Position numbers and translations under genes: made by a program. Positions 1 through 8,880 of a stretch of 64,000 bases of DNA are shown piece after piece. The notes beneath the pieces are model-generated. The model saw nothing but the letters and a program-made list of their open reading frames with translations, was not told the origin of the DNA and made no database searches. Numbering within the stretch: position 1 is the stretch's first letter; every line of letters starts with the position of its first letter. This DNA is from a virus: IMG/VR virus record IMGVR_UViG_3300034198_008895, positions 62,001-126,000 of that record; one strand, given 5' to 3'.

Positions 1-635
1 ATATCTTTAACATGCTTGTTAAAGTACTTTGTATTTTTAATAAGACTATCGATTGTATTAAAGTTATTATAATGCGCAGAGATAAAGTTAATCAATGTTC
101 GATCATTAATATCTTCGCCATTATTAAAGTTTAAAAGAATATGTTCATCCATTTTATCTGAAACAACTTGGGATGAATTTTTGTATTTTGAGTTGACTTC
201 TTCTAAAGCATGTTCTAAAGCAGCTTTAATTTTATTCAGAGAGGCAAAGTTATCATTCCAAAATTCGCCTATCTTATTCCAAAGTTCTTCTATGGATTTT
301 TTAATCTTCGACCACAGATCATTAACAAATAGTCTCATATCTTCCAATACTACTTGTTTAGAGTAAGATTCTGCAGAGATAGAGAAATACTTAGTTGAGT
401 CGGCACCGAGGTTCTGACAGATAGATTCAATCGCTAACTGAATAGATTGTAGTGTGATATGTGAAATAGGTTCAGCGTTAGGGATATCTGAAACCACACT
501 TTGGATATTATCTGCAAATACACTAGTAGCTAATGCGTCGGCTGTAGCATCGTGTCGTTCAATAACTTCGTTTTGAATATGATTTACTTCTAACTCTTCT
601 TCAGCTAAAATAGCTAAAACATGTGTGTTGGACAT
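1..635 (-). CDS. Internal-head-type virion protein, partial (C-terminus outside window)
   Basis: The reading frame starts at the ATG at 635 and runs open off the left edge, so only about 211 N-terminal residues are visible. The N-terminus (MSNTHVLAILAEEELE) resembles the MAKLFALEE leader of the proteins at 3337-4563 and 4639-6042. A following stretch around residues 60-125 (IQLAIESICQNLGAD, then repeated W-x-K-I helices) aligns by eye with IKIAVEAICARIGAN and the LWEKIK/LWEKVKAFWNK segment of the 3337-4563 protein, so these are paralogues. By analogy with internal head or inner-body proteins of large phages it is probably packaged in the capsid; that role is inferred. It lies just downstream of the thyA terminator. 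Confidence 0.6.
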   Translation of the reverse strand, partial: MSNTHVLAILAEEELEVNHIQNEVIERHDATADALATSVFADNIQSVVSDIPNAEPISHITLQSIQLAIESICQNLGADSTKYFSISAESYSKQVVLEDMRLFVNDLWSKIKKSIEELWNKIGEFWNDNFASLNKIKAALEHALEEVNSKYKNSSQVVSDKMDEHILLNFNNGEDINDRTLINFISAHYNNFNTIDSLIKNTKYFNKHVKD

Positions 636-664
636 AACGTTATCTCGATAACTAATCACAAAAT

Positions 665-695
665 TAAAACAGTAGGAGGTTTCCCTCCTACTGTC
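665..695 (-). terminator. Intrinsic terminator after thyA
   Basis: Perfect 10-bp stem (671-680 with 685-694). Read on the minus strand it has a GAAA tetraloop followed by TTTTAATTTT. Confidence 0.85.
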
Positions 696-701
696 TATTT
701 A

Positions 702-1730
702 TTACACAGAAATTGGATAATCGATTTTCTGATGTGATTGATAACCAACCAGAGTAAAGTCATCAATAGTAAAACTAAAGATGTCAGTCTTATTCGGGTT
801 GATTTTCATTACCGGCAAATCATAAGGTTCATTGACAGATTGCTCTTCAATAAACTTTGCGATGTGATTATTATAGATATGGCAGTCACCAAAAGTATGA
901 ATGAATTCACCAGGAATCATATTCACACACTGAGCAACCATCATCGTAAACAATGCATAGGATGCAATATTAAACGGAACACCCAGAATGTAGTCAGCAG
1001 ATCGTTGATACAGCTGACAGTCCAGTTTAAACTTAGGAATATTCAGACGAGTAAAGATCTCTTCGATCTCATCGTCCATAGAAGATTTGTTAGCTGGTTC
1101 GATATAATCAGGATAACGATCTACAAGAACAATACAACGTTCTTCAAAAGTCATTTCACGAACATAGAACTGGAAAAGACAGTGACAAGGGGCCAATGCC
1201 ATTTTACCTTGCTTAACGTTTTCTTGTGGAGAAATAGATTCATCAGGAAGATCTTCCACATTCCATGCAGATACGATATGACGGCGAGAAAATGGTTTCT
1301 TTTTCAAACCAGTGATCAGATCAGAAATCTGATCATGTTTCTGCCGAACAGGAGTTCCGGTGAAATGCATCTGATCAGCGTCACGTGTAGTCGGCGTGAC
1401 ATCAGACATACCAATGACTTTGCCTTCCCAACAACGCCACTGCTTACCATACACAGGACCAAGGTCACCATTCTCAGCCGCCCATTCATCCCAAATGTGG
1501 ACATTCTTTTCAACAAGAATATTGTTATTGGTATCACCGTTCAGAAACCAAAGTAGTTCTTCAATGATACCACGAGTAAACATCTTCTTCGATGTAAGCA
1601 AAGGAAATCCCTTGCTAAGATCAAAACGCATTTGCGGACCAAAGATACTAATTGTACCAGTACCTGTACGATCACCGCGACGATTACCTGTTTGTAGAAT
1701 ACGATCAGCAAGTTCGAGATATTGTTTCAT
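702..1730 (-). CDS. thyA: Thymidylate synthase (ThyA)
   Basis: Converts dUMP to dTMP with methylenetetrahydrofolate, supplying dTTP for phage DNA. Family signatures are plain: [10 protein letters not shown] at about residue 17, the catalytic PCH motif (Cys182) in [29 protein letters not shown], and the [12 protein letters not shown] nucleotide-binding segment. At 342 residues it is longer than the roughly 264-residue E. coli enzyme. The surplus lies in two insertions, about residues 108-135 and 192-230, which flank the catalytic region. The start overlaps the stop of the upstream gene by 4 bp (ATGA), so the two are translationally coupled. A terminator follows immediately. Confidence 0.97.
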   Translation of the reverse strand: MKQYLELADRILQTGNRRGDRTGTGTISIFGPQMRFDLSKGFPLLTSKKMFTRGIIEELLWFLNGDTNNNILVEKNVHIWDEWAAENGDLGPVYGKQWRCWEGKVIGMSDVTPTTRDADQMHFTGTPVRQKHDQISDLITGLKKKPFSRRHIVSAWNVEDLPDESISPQENVKQGKMALAPCHCLFQFYVREMTFEERCIVLVDRYPDYIEPANKSSMDDEIEEIFTRLNIPKFKLDCQLYQRSADYILGVPFNIASYALFTMMVAQCVNMIPGEFIHTFGDCHIYNNHIAKFIEEQSVNEPYDLPVMKINPNKTDIFSFTIDDFTLVGYQSHQKIDYPISV

Positions 1731-2230
1731 TCCGGCATCCTTTTCAATTGAGAATAAGTTAAAGGGTGATATTTGATTCTATAGCTACCATCGCTCCAGT
1801 AGTCTTTTCTTACTTCACAAAGCACCAAGATAGTTGTATCAGGTGTCTTTAAACTACAATGGGTATGAATATAACTTGGTTCATTACCCGAAAGAATTTC
1901 TTGTTGTATTGTAGAGTTAGGTATAACCCATTCTCTTCCTAGCACTTGAGACTCATAGCAGTAATCAGCTAAAGCTGCAACAGTAGTTAGAACCGCCGAG
2001 ACATCAAAATCTTTAGGACCTGTACACACAGTAGCTGAATGAATAAGATTACCAGATCCATTATCCATTAATACAGATTTTACAAACAAATCAGCTATTG
2101 TTTTTTCACTGATTATTTCTGTAGATTGATTATCAGCAGAAGGTAATGGCGTTGAATTTTCGCCCATAGCTATCTTATCCTTTAAATCAATATTAGATTC
2201 ACTGCATATTATATCTGTTCTAATATTCAT
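1727..2230 (-). CDS. Unknown protein coupled to thyA
   Basis: A 167-residue protein I do not recognise. It starts at ATG 2230 behind an AGGGGGG ribosome-binding site and ends in a 4-bp ATGA overlap with thyA, so the two are co-expressed. Residues 1-45 look disordered (Ser/Asn/Glu-rich). The rest looks globular, with several Cys and His residues (for example [11 protein letters not shown]) and no recognisable motif. The coupling suggests, but does not show, a link to nucleotide metabolism. Confidence 0.8.
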   Translation of the reverse strand: MNIRTDIICSESNIDLKDKIAMGENSTPLPSADNQSTEIISEKTIADLFVKSVLMDNGSGNLIHSATVCTGPKDFDVSAVLTTVAALADYCYESQVLGREWVIPNSTIQQEILSGNEPSYIHTHCSLKTPDTTILVLCEVRKDYWSDGSYRIKYHPLTYSQLKRMPE

Positions 2231-2261
2231 AAATCCCCCCTATAACTAAAGAATGTTTAAT

Positions 2262-2300
2262 AAAATAAAAAAAAAAAGAAAGCCCTAAACATCAGGGCTT
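2262..2300 (-). terminator. Intrinsic terminator
   Basis: AGCCCT/AGGGCT hairpin (2280-2300) followed, on the minus strand, by a T-run of about 12. It ends the 2887-2308 transcription unit. Confidence 0.85.
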
Positions 2301-2307
2301 CTCTTTG

Positions 2308-2622
2308 TTACAGCTTGTAAGCAAAGGTATGAACCTTTTGCTGAGCTTCATTGTAACGAGTAACAGTTTCATACTTGTCACCGTCAGGAAAGACCATGGT
2401 CATAATAAGCACACCATGCATCTTAAGACGAGTGACAAGAGAGTTGAAGATCTTGACTTCACCCAGCTCATCTTCAAGCTTGATACCACAAACTTCACAA
2501 GCCCAACCGAGTTGACCAAATCCTGTAAGAAATTCATCGACAGACACAGTTTCTACAGAACCTTGGTTCTTATCCAGTCCAGCTTTCAGATTGGTAAGAA
2601 TCGAATCATTTTGTTCAAACAT
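2308..2622 (-). CDS. Small early protein, unknown
   Basis: A 104-residue protein. I place the start at the ATG at 2622 (MFEQNDSI) because AAGGAGAG lies directly upstream; the longer in-frame reading overlaps the previous gene and has no ribosome-binding site. It carries a C-x-x-C pair (WACEVCGIKLEDE) that could bind metal, but no second pair is evident. It is the second gene of a two-gene unit driven by the promoter near 2945 and closed by a T-rich terminator. Probably an early host-takeover or accessory protein; function unknown. Confidence 0.75.
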   Translation of the reverse strand: MFEQNDSILTNLKAGLDKNQGSVETVSVDEFLTGFGQLGWACEVCGIKLEDELGEVKIFNSLVTRLKMHGVLIMTMVFPDGDKYETVTRYNEAQQKVHTFAYKL

Positions 2623-2632
2623 GTTTCTCTCC

Positions 2633-2887
2633 TTAAAACTTGATACCGTATTGCGCAGCAGCAGAGATAACTTCATCTTTACCACCACCATTGTTAAGAA
2701 CTTTCTCGATAGTTTCCCAACCAGATGAGAGTTCGAGAATAAAAGCTTGTTTGGAAGTAAAGCCAAGCTTTTCAAGGCGACCGCGTGGCGTAGCAGCAAT
2801 CATCTCACTGTGCTTTTGCCAATCAACCTTTTGAAGAGGGGTAGCGATAGGACGCGGAACGCCATTAACGATTTGATATGCAGACAT
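2633..2887 (-). CDS. Small early protein, unknown
   Basis: An 84-residue protein beginning MSAYQIVNGVPRP. The ATG at 2887 is chosen because AAGGAGAAAATC precedes it with good spacing; an in-frame TTG further upstream would bury that site. Predicted soluble and mostly helical. The promoter, leader hairpin and ribosome-binding site are almost the same as those of the gene at 43019-43285. Function unknown. Confidence 0.78.
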   Translation of the reverse strand: MSAYQIVNGVPRPIATPLQKVDWQKHSEMIAATPRGRLEKLGFTSKQAFILELSSGWETIEKVLNNGGGKDEVISAAAQYGIKF

Positions 2888-2891
2888 GATT

Positions 2892-2911
2892 TTCTCCTTG
2901 CTCAATTAAGA
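2892..2911 (-). promoter_or_regulatory. Leader hairpin overlapping the ribosome-binding region
   Basis: The minus strand reads GCTCTTAATTGAGC just upstream of AAGGAGAAAATC and the ATG. The small GCTC/GAGC stem recurs upstream of the 43285 gene. Confidence 0.55.
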
Positions 2912-2927
2912 GCTTAATATTTAACCA

Positions 2928-2960
2928 CTTATTATATATGTAACTGTAAAAATTTCAAAG
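2928..2960 (-). promoter_or_regulatory. Sigma70-like early promoter, copy 1
   Basis: On the minus strand: TTGAAA, a 16-nt spacer, then TATAAT inside the extended element TTACATATATAATA. Upstream of the 2887 gene. Confidence 0.8.
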
Positions 2961-2995
2961 ACAAAAAAAGAACAGTCGTAGTGACCTGTTCTTTT
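2961..2995 (-). terminator. Intrinsic terminator after the 3003-3209 gene
   Basis: AAAGAACAG/CTGTTCTTT stem with a 10-nt loop, then a T-tract on the minus strand. The T-tract runs almost directly into the -35 box of the next promoter. Confidence 0.8.
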
Positions 2996-3002
2996 TAAAA
3001 TA

Positions 3003-3209
3003 TCAGCTATTATTATTTTCAATAATAACGATATCTTTTTTACCTGACAGTTTTTCAAGAAAAGCCGTCAGTGCTTCACCAACAACAGTTACAACCGACG
3101 ACATAAATTCATGTTTATCGGTTTGTTGATTTTCAGCTTCACGGGAAGAAGCTTCTTCTTTGGCTTTATTCAAAGACTTGATAAGGCCATCTGCAAAGGT
3201 AGTTTTCAT
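3003..3209 (-). CDS. Small early protein, unknown
   Basis: A 68-residue, charged, probably helical protein (N-terminal Lys/Glu/Ala-rich segment, then a more hydrophobic helix VVTVVGEALTAFLEKL). It starts at ATG 3209 behind AGAAGGAGAAAC. It is a single-gene unit with its own TTACATATATAATA promoter and terminator, typical of early phage genes. No family recognised. Confidence 0.75.
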   Translation of the reverse strand: MKTTFADGLIKSLNKAKEEASSREAENQQTDKHEFMSSVVTVVGEALTAFLEKLSGKKDIVIIENNNS

Positions 3210-3249
3210 TTGTTTCTCCTTCTGTTAAATAAACTACAGATGATGCAAT

Positions 3250-3280
3250 TATTATATATGTAACTACTATAGCGTCAAAA
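3250..3280 (-). promoter_or_regulatory. Sigma70-like early promoter, copy 2
   Basis: Minus strand TTGACG, 16-nt spacer, TATAAT within TTACATATATAATA; drives the 3209 gene. Confidence 0.8.
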
Positions 3281-3288
3281 ACAAATAA

Positions 3289-3322
3289 AAATACTGCCAA
3301 GGATTTCTCCCTGGCAGTATTT
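3289..3322 (-). terminator. Intrinsic terminator after the internal-head gene
   Basis: AATACTGCCA/TGGCAGTATT stem (about 3289-3321). A-rich sequence on the plus side becomes the T-tract on the minus strand. Confidence 0.85.
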
Positions 3323-3336
3323 TTTAACGAGTCAAA

Positions 3337-4563
3337 TTACGACTTGTAGTTCTTGATGCAAACGGCGGTGTAGGCCAGGATACCCTTGACCAGAGCCATG
3401 TTAGCGCTCAGAACCTTGGTTTCCAGCATCGGACCCTTGGTCAGAACCATGTTGAAGGAACGAACGGCGGTCTTGGCAGACTTAGCGTCAGCGCCTTGCT
3501 TGGCCTGGATTTCCTTGTCGATAGCCTTGAAGGAGTTGGTGACAGCCTTAGCACGCTGCTCAACCTTGTCACGATACTTGATCATGGCCTTGGTGACAGT
3601 GATACAACCGGCGATCAGGTTCTTCAGGGTTTCCTTGTTGGCGATATCAAGCTGGGTGTCCTTACGGCCATCGCTGAACTTACCATGGTCTTCTTCAACT
3701 TCCAGGTTGATAACGGTAACGCCGTCATCTTGTTCTTCTTCAAGCTTGAACGTCCACTTGAAGTAAGCACCACCCGGCAGAGGAGCAGTTTCCGAACCCA
3801 TCTCAACAACGATACCGCTCTTGGCAGCTTGAGCAGCCTTGATAACGTCGTTCAGGCTAGCAACTTGAGCGATGTCTTGCAGCATACGGAAACCACTGAT
3901 AGCGGCTTCAGCCTTGGACACGGTGTCAACGAAGGTCTTCAGTTCGTCAACGCCCAGGTTAGCACCCTTGACCGGGAACACAGAACGCAGGTTACCAGGA
4001 ACTTCGATCGGCTCGTAAGTACCAGAACCCTTGGTCTGCGAAACCTTGTCCTTCATGGATTCCAGAGCCTTCAGCATACGACCCAGTGAAGAGACGTGCT
4101 TGTTCCAGAAAGCCTTAACCTTTTCCCACAGTGAGGAAAGAGCAGACTTGATCTTTTCCCACAGGTTCTTCAGGAATTCACCCAGACCTTCCAGAGCGTA
4201 CTTGGTGTTAGCCTTACGCGAGGAAGCAGAAGCGAAGTTTTCGGTAGCGTACAGGGAGTACACAGCCTTCGGGTTAGCACCGATACGAGCGCAGATGGCT
4301 TCGACAGCGATCTTGATGGCTTCAGCAGCAACCGGATCAAGGCCTTCGCCTTCAGCAGCTTGTTCAACAACTTCTTCAACTTGTTCCAGTTGGTCAGCAG
4401 CGCCCATACCTTCTTCAACGCCAGCAGCAACTTCAGTCATTTCACCGGCATCGGCTTCGACTTCAACTTGAACGTCAGCAACTTCACCAACTTCCGGTGC
4501 AGCTTCCAGTTCAACTTCAGTACCTTCCAGTTCGGCTTCTTCCAGAGCAAAAAGTTTTGCCAT
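3337..4563 (-). CDS. Acidic internal-head-type virion protein
   Basis: A 408-residue protein. It begins MAKLFALEEAELEG, a leader shared with the next gene and, more loosely, with the gene at 1-635. Residues 10-95 are extremely rich in Glu, Ala and Val with almost no Lys. From residue 96 a helical region follows with amphipathic repeats (LWEKIK, LWEKVKAFWNK), then a globular C-terminal domain. The layout, a short shared leader plus an acidic pro-region plus a mature domain, fits internal head proteins trimmed by a prohead protease after Glu residues. That processing is inferred. Codons are visibly richer in G/C-ending forms than in most neighbours, suggesting high expression. It starts at ATG 4563 behind GAGGTAA and ends at a strong terminator. 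Confidence 0.75.
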   Translation of the reverse strand: MAKLFALEEAELEGTEVELEAAPEVGEVADVQVEVEADAGEMTEVAAGVEEGMGAADQLEQVEEVVEQAAEGEGLDPVAAEAIKIAVEAICARIGANPKAVYSLYATENFASASSRKANTKYALEGLGEFLKNLWEKIKSALSSLWEKVKAFWNKHVSSLGRMLKALESMKDKVSQTKGSGTYEPIEVPGNLRSVFPVKGANLGVDELKTFVDTVSKAEAAISGFRMLQDIAQVASLNDVIKAAQAAKSGIVVEMGSETAPLPGGAYFKWTFKLEEEQDDGVTVINLEVEEDHGKFSDGRKDTQLDIANKETLKNLIAGCITVTKAMIKYRDKVEQRAKAVTNSFKAIDKEIQAKQGADAKSAKTAVRSFNMVLTKGPMLETKVLSANMALVKGILAYTAVCIKNYKS

Positions 4564-4588
4564 TTTCTTTACCTCAATTTAAAAAAAG

Positions 4589-4620
4589 TTAATCACACGT
4601 GTGGTTAGTATTTTAACCAC
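4589..4620. promoter_or_regulatory. Nested inverted repeats upstream of the internal-head gene
   Basis: Two overlapping inverted repeats share one arm. One is a near-perfect 18-bp palindrome centred on CACACGTGTG. The other is a GTGGTTA/TAACCAC hairpin (4601-4607 with 4614-4620). On the minus strand a T7 run follows. It could end the upstream gene or regulate the downstream one. Confidence 0.4.
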
Positions 4621-4638
4621 ATTATTTCTAGTATATTA

Positions 4639-6042
4639 CTAGGACTTGAGTTCGATACACTTATTGATAATGGTATCGAGGTTAAGAATATAGCTCATAA
4701 GCATGGTAACATTACTGTAATATGCTTCAGAAACTAGTTTAAACTTAATGAAGTCTTTGACCTTGGAGTCAATGTCGAGTTCCGCTAAGTTGGAATATTT
4801 ATCCTGTTCTACGTCATAGATGAAGACCTTGATCTCATCTATTAATTTATTAAGGTTAGAGTTTACGACGTTGAAATTATCAACGGACATACTTAGATCA
4901 ATCAACATCTTATCCAAGTTTGTCATCAAAAAATCTAATTCTTTATCTTCAGTGATGCCTACTGCATCAAGATTGTATAGATATTCAGTCTTGAATGTCT
5001 TAAGTTGATAATAGTGGAAGTTCTCAATATTAGCCTTGAGATAGTTTTCATACTGATCGAGGTGTGCTCGAATCATATTGAATCCTGGTAACATTGCCTT
5101 GTAAGCAAAGTCATCTTCTTCCGAAACAAAATTCGCATTGCTTAATGCTGAACCAATAGAATTAAAGTCGTTATTAAGCACATAATTAACGAACTTATTA
5201 GAATTTTCAATATAATTAACCAGAAGTTTGCACGTCTCTCTCGGATCGGATTTGTCAAGAACAGAGATCTCTGCTAAGAGTTTCTGGTCATTAACTAGAT
5301 TGTGAGTGAAGTGATACTTACGGTTTTCAATAAACTGTCTTAGAACTGTAAGACGTTCATTGATATTTTTAATGGATTCAGCATTGCTATCGATAAAAGT
5401 TTTATTCTTACCGATATAGTTGTTCGCAATCGTGACAAGATTGTTCAATGCTTCAAGTACAGATTCTTTAACATAGACAATCGGTTGTTCTTCGATAGCT
5501 ATACGCTGTGCAATATTGAATGATTCCATCGACACCATATACTTGTCATAAGACCTTTTCAACGGATTAAAGACATTTGACAAGGTTACTTTTTTACCAG
5601 AAAGTTTAAGTGATTCCTGAGCAGACTTTTCACCATCGTCTTCACCTTCATCATTGGACATACCTGACCCAATTACTGATTTAAGTGAATCTTTGTCATC
5701 AGCTTGCGACGAAAGGTTTTCATCACCTTTGTCATTAGTGTTGTCGCTATCAGAGTTTCCCGAGTTATCTTCTCCGGAACCACCTTCACCATTTTCTTTG
5801 TTTTCTTCACCTTGGCCATCGCTATCGCCTCCAGAACCATCTTCATCAGGATTCTCAGGTTCAGCATCCAGACGATCTTGAATCTCTGTCTTTAGCTCTT
5901 GGCGTTGTTTAATAATGTCAGCGGTAAGAGACACAGGGTCTTTATTCTTTTCCGCTAATTTCAACACCTTGTCAATGAGAAGATCATTGGCTTCAGTATC
6001 TACTTTCTTACCTTCTTCTTCAAGCGCAAATAACTTTGCCAT
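4639..6042 (-). CDS. Acidic internal-head-type virion protein, paralogue
   Basis: A 467-residue protein with the same MAKLFALEE leader as its neighbour. Residues about 60-140 are a low-complexity acidic stretch rich in Asp, Glu, Gly, Ser and Asn. The remaining two thirds is predicted helical, with no enzyme motif. Sharing a leader but little else suggests a common signal, probably for capsid targeting, attached to different cargo. It starts at 6042 (AGAGGTTACC ribosome-binding site) and lies 9 bp downstream of the next gene's stop, so they form one unit. Confidence 0.7.
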   Translation of the reverse strand: MAKLFALEEEGKKVDTEANDLLIDKVLKLAEKNKDPVSLTADIIKQRQELKTEIQDRLDAEPENPDEDGSGGDSDGQGEENKENGEGGSGEDNSGNSDSDNTNDKGDENLSSQADDKDSLKSVIGSGMSNDEGEDDGEKSAQESLKLSGKKVTLSNVFNPLKRSYDKYMVSMESFNIAQRIAIEEQPIVYVKESVLEALNNLVTIANNYIGKNKTFIDSNAESIKNINERLTVLRQFIENRKYHFTHNLVNDQKLLAEISVLDKSDPRETCKLLVNYIENSNKFVNYVLNNDFNSIGSALSNANFVSEEDDFAYKAMLPGFNMIRAHLDQYENYLKANIENFHYYQLKTFKTEYLYNLDAVGITEDKELDFLMTNLDKMLIDLSMSVDNFNVVNSNLNKLIDEIKVFIYDVEQDKYSNLAELDIDSKVKDFIKFKLVSEAYYSNVTMLMSYILNLDTIINKCIELKS

Positions 6043-6051
6043 GGTAACCTC

Positions 6052-6630
6052 TTAATAGTAATCTGCGAAAATGTACTTGAAGAACGTGATAAATGTATCA
6101 CGATTAGTTTCTGACAGTTCAGTCAAGAATGTTTCCCAGTTATTGACATAATAAGTTTGCTTTTCAAACTCACGAAGATTTTCAATAACTTTGTCTGTTG
6201 TCAGCGCATTGTTATGAACAAAACGAATATTGAACGGAACAATAGCGTAGTCACGATAGTTCGTAAAGAACTTGCCATTGATACAATCAAGACAGAATTT
6301 ACGAGAGATATTTGACAAAGTCGTATTAGTTGCTTGAAGTTTAAAGAAAGAAGAAAAATCAATTTCTTTAAAAATTTCAATAGCAACATTGACTAAAGCA
6401 ATATAATTTTCAAACGTTGGGCAATCATGATAACTATCCAACAGTCTGTTAATAGTGTCAGAACGATAAACATTCTTATTCTTATAAAACTCAACCAGCG
6501 TAGCGTCGTTCGAAGCAACGATAGAACGATTAAAGATAGAATCAGAGACAGTATCTTCGGGCTGGAAAGGCTTGAAATAGTTATTTGCCGGGATCATGAA
6601 ACCCGAAGCAGCTACTATGAATTCATTCAT
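6052..6630 (-). CDS. Unknown, probable virion protein
   Basis: A 192-residue protein starting MNEFIVAASGFMIP behind TTAGGAATT. Rich in Asn, Phe and Tyr, as are many structural proteins here; no motif recognised. It is first in a unit with the internal-head gene, and an ATTTTTTGAT motif sits 21 nt upstream of its start. Structural role inferred from context only. Confidence 0.65.
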   Translation of the reverse strand: MNEFIVAASGFMIPANNYFKPFQPEDTVSDSIFNRSIVASNDATLVEFYKNKNVYRSDTINRLLDSYHDCPTFENYIALVNVAIEIFKEIDFSSFFKLQATNTTLSNISRKFCLDCINGKFFTNYRDYAIVPFNIRFVHNNALTTDKVIENLREFEKQTYYVNNWETFLTELSETNRDTFITFFKYIFADYY

Positions 6631-6682
6631 GTCAATTCCTAAGTGTAAAATATCAAAAAATTAGGGACAGAGATAAGAATTA

Positions 6683-6716
6683 ATAAGAGACTGAGTCCGA
6701 AGACTCAGTCTCTTAT
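6683..6716 (-). terminator. Strong intrinsic terminator
   Basis: Perfect 15-bp stem; on the minus strand the loop is the stable C(TTCG)G tetraloop. Ends the 8798-6720 unit. Confidence 0.85.
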
Positions 6717-6719
6717 AGT

Positions 6720-7643
6720 TTACTCTACGCTTTCTTCAATCTTAGCAAGCTTGTAATCAATATCTGTAATACGTTTCTGGAGGTGTTCAATCTCCTTTTC
6801 CATGTTCAGATCTGATTGACCTTGTTCCTTCATGAGTTTCATATGAAGATAACGCAGTTCAAGCAGCTTCTTCTTGTCTTTCAATTCACGGTAGCGATCA
6901 GCTTCCCACTGAGCGAAGATCAAACGAACAGAATAAATAGGTGAACCAATAAACTCATTCGGAAGATTGTTGAACATATCAATCTTTTCAGCATTGTAGA
7001 TATCAACTACGTTGTCAACTTCTTCCTTAGGAAGCATGACCTCAGTGATATCCTTCAATCGATCTGTAAAGACTTCGTGGGATTCACCGTACAGTGCAAC
7101 CATACGAGCAAAAATCCAGATGTTCTTAGTGATAAATTCTTTTTGCTTCTTGTTGAGCTTATATTCTTTATTCAAGCCATGGTCGCCATTTTCTGCTTCT
7201 ATGACATAGAAAAAGTTAGCAAGATCAAGAGCAAACTTAGTCATGAAATAATAATGACCAACCGCACGAAGCAGATTAGCCTTATAAGCTGTTAAAGCTT
7301 GACTGATAACAACATCATTGATCGCGTCGCTGATTTCCTTAAACAAGTAATCACCGTTGGTCTTGATGTTCTTAAACAGAATAAGAATGTCTGAAGCGAT
7401 ATTTTTATTTGGAGAAAGCTTAACCTTATGTTTAACTTGACCAATTTCTTTATAAAATTCTTTAATAACTTTTGTAGCTTCGTCACTAGCAGGCGGAGCT
7501 ACACGGTAAGCTTCTTCAAGAGAAGTGTAGATATCATTAACAGTAGAGATTGCTTCAAGAGAAATCTCCATATCTGTTTCAATATCAGATTTAGAGAAAG
7601 AGGGAAGCAGTTTCTTTACGAAGCCTGCGATATTTAATTGCAT
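6720..7643 (-). CDS. Unknown, probable virion or assembly protein
   Basis: A 307-residue, largely helical, charged protein. The last 60 residues (KLMKEQGQSDLNMEKEIEHL and on) look like a coiled coil. It starts at 7643 with TAGGAGAAC upstream and follows the 7656-8798 gene by 12 bp, so they are probably co-transcribed. No recognised family. Confidence 0.65.
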   Translation of the reverse strand: MQLNIAGFVKKLLPSFSKSDIETDMEISLEAISTVNDIYTSLEEAYRVAPPASDEATKVIKEFYKEIGQVKHKVKLSPNKNIASDILILFKNIKTNGDYLFKEISDAINDVVISQALTAYKANLLRAVGHYYFMTKFALDLANFFYVIEAENGDHGLNKEYKLNKKQKEFITKNIWIFARMVALYGESHEVFTDRLKDITEVMLPKEEVDNVVDIYNAEKIDMFNNLPNEFIGSPIYSVRLIFAQWEADRYRELKDKKKLLELRYLHMKLMKEQGQSDLNMEKEIEHLQKRITDIDYKLAKIEESVE

Positions 7644-7655
7644 AACGTTCTCCTA

Positions 7656-8798
7656 TTAAAAGCTTGGTGCGTTATTCAGAGAAAACGCTTTGATGATATC
7701 AGCGATATTGTTATTACCCTTATCGCTCATAGACTTGAATGCGTCAAAGGAGTTCTGGCTAAAGCCATCGATATCCTTAACATAAATACTTACACGTTCC
7801 CATTCCTTATCAACAACAACGATCATCATCGCAGATGTGTTATTGAAGATAATTTCACGGGTATGTTCATTGGTTAATTTACCACCAATTTGTTTCTGGA
7901 TGTATGATTCATCTTCTTCAGAGATAACCACGATACTAGAAACGCCTGCCAACGAGATGTTACCGCTCAAAGCAGAATACATACGGGAGTTATTAATACG
8001 TTTCATCAACTGGTTATAGTAACCAGTGGGGTCTTTGATCATTGTCTTCTTCTGAGTCTTAATCAGATCAGAACACAAGATGAAATCTTTAATAAAACCG
8101 ATACGACCAGAAATAGCGTCCTTAAAACGGCTACCAAGTGTAATCTCATCAGAATTAGCTGTCAGGATTTGATCAATCACATCGGCCGGAATAACCATGT
8201 TGTCGAGTTTAACAACAACAGGAATAGTAATTTCATCAGAAGCCTTACTGTCATTACCACGAACAGTAAACTTAACTTCCATAACTTTACCAACAGCTGA
8301 TCCAAGCTTTTCGAAGGTTTCCAATTTCTGTGTAGAATTACCAAGTGAATTGGTAGAATCTTCATCAAAAATAGATTCCATAACAAATGAAGGCTTTTCT
8401 GAACCAAGCATTGGAAGCTTATATTTACAATTTTCAAGAGACAGTGTTTTCACATTAAGACTCTCATAGGCTGTATAACCAGAAGTCAATAATGTTTTCA
8501 TATCACGATCTGGATTAGTTTTATCCAAGATCTTTAAAATACGAACGTCTGACAATTGTGCCGAAAGAATATGCACAGCTTGCAGATAGAAAGCGGCATA
8601 GATATTTAAAACACCATGAAGAATGTTATAAAGTTCTTTTGTACCTGTCAGGTTTGACGAGATAAGTGTGATCGGTTCAACTCTAGCGATCTTTGAAATA
8701 TCGGCTAAAGAGACCGGATCACCCACCGTACCTTTATAGGTTACAACCACATTCCTTAGCATCTCCAGGAATGTCGGTTCACCATTAGCATTTGCCAT
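7656..8798 (-). CDS. Unknown, probable virion protein
   Basis: A 380-residue protein starting MANANGEPTFLEMLRNVV behind TTGGAGAATAAAA. A mixed alpha/beta composition with long beta-prone stretches in the second half; no catalytic motif seen. It is divergent from the plus-strand structural gene at 8881 with an 82-bp intergenic region that must hold both promoters. Confidence 0.65.
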   Translation of the reverse strand: MANANGEPTFLEMLRNVVVTYKGTVGDPVSLADISKIARVEPITLISSNLTGTKELYNILHGVLNIYAAFYLQAVHILSAQLSDVRILKILDKTNPDRDMKTLLTSGYTAYESLNVKTLSLENCKYKLPMLGSEKPSFVMESIFDEDSTNSLGNSTQKLETFEKLGSAVGKVMEVKFTVRGNDSKASDEITIPVVVKLDNMVIPADVIDQILTANSDEITLGSRFKDAISGRIGFIKDFILCSDLIKTQKKTMIKDPTGYYNQLMKRINNSRMYSALSGNISLAGVSSIVVISEEDESYIQKQIGGKLTNEHTREIIFNNTSAMMIVVVDKEWERVSIYVKDIDGFSQNSFDAFKSMSDKGNNNIADIIKAFSLNNAPSF

Positions 8799-8880
8799 TT
8801 TTTATTCTCCAATGTTTCAATGAGTACTAAATTAATACAAGTTAAATCGGGTGAAATTCAAACTATTTTAAGGCTTAATC

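Noticed and set aside
738-1556. Long plus-strand ORF (272 codons) across thyA
   Set aside because: It is antisense to an unmistakable thymidylate synthase, has no ribosome-binding site and no recognisable protein features.
3496-4089. Plus-strand ORF antisense to the internal-head gene
   Set aside because: Caused by the G/C-ending codon bias of the real gene; no ribosome-binding site and it conflicts with the paralogy of the minus-strand protein.
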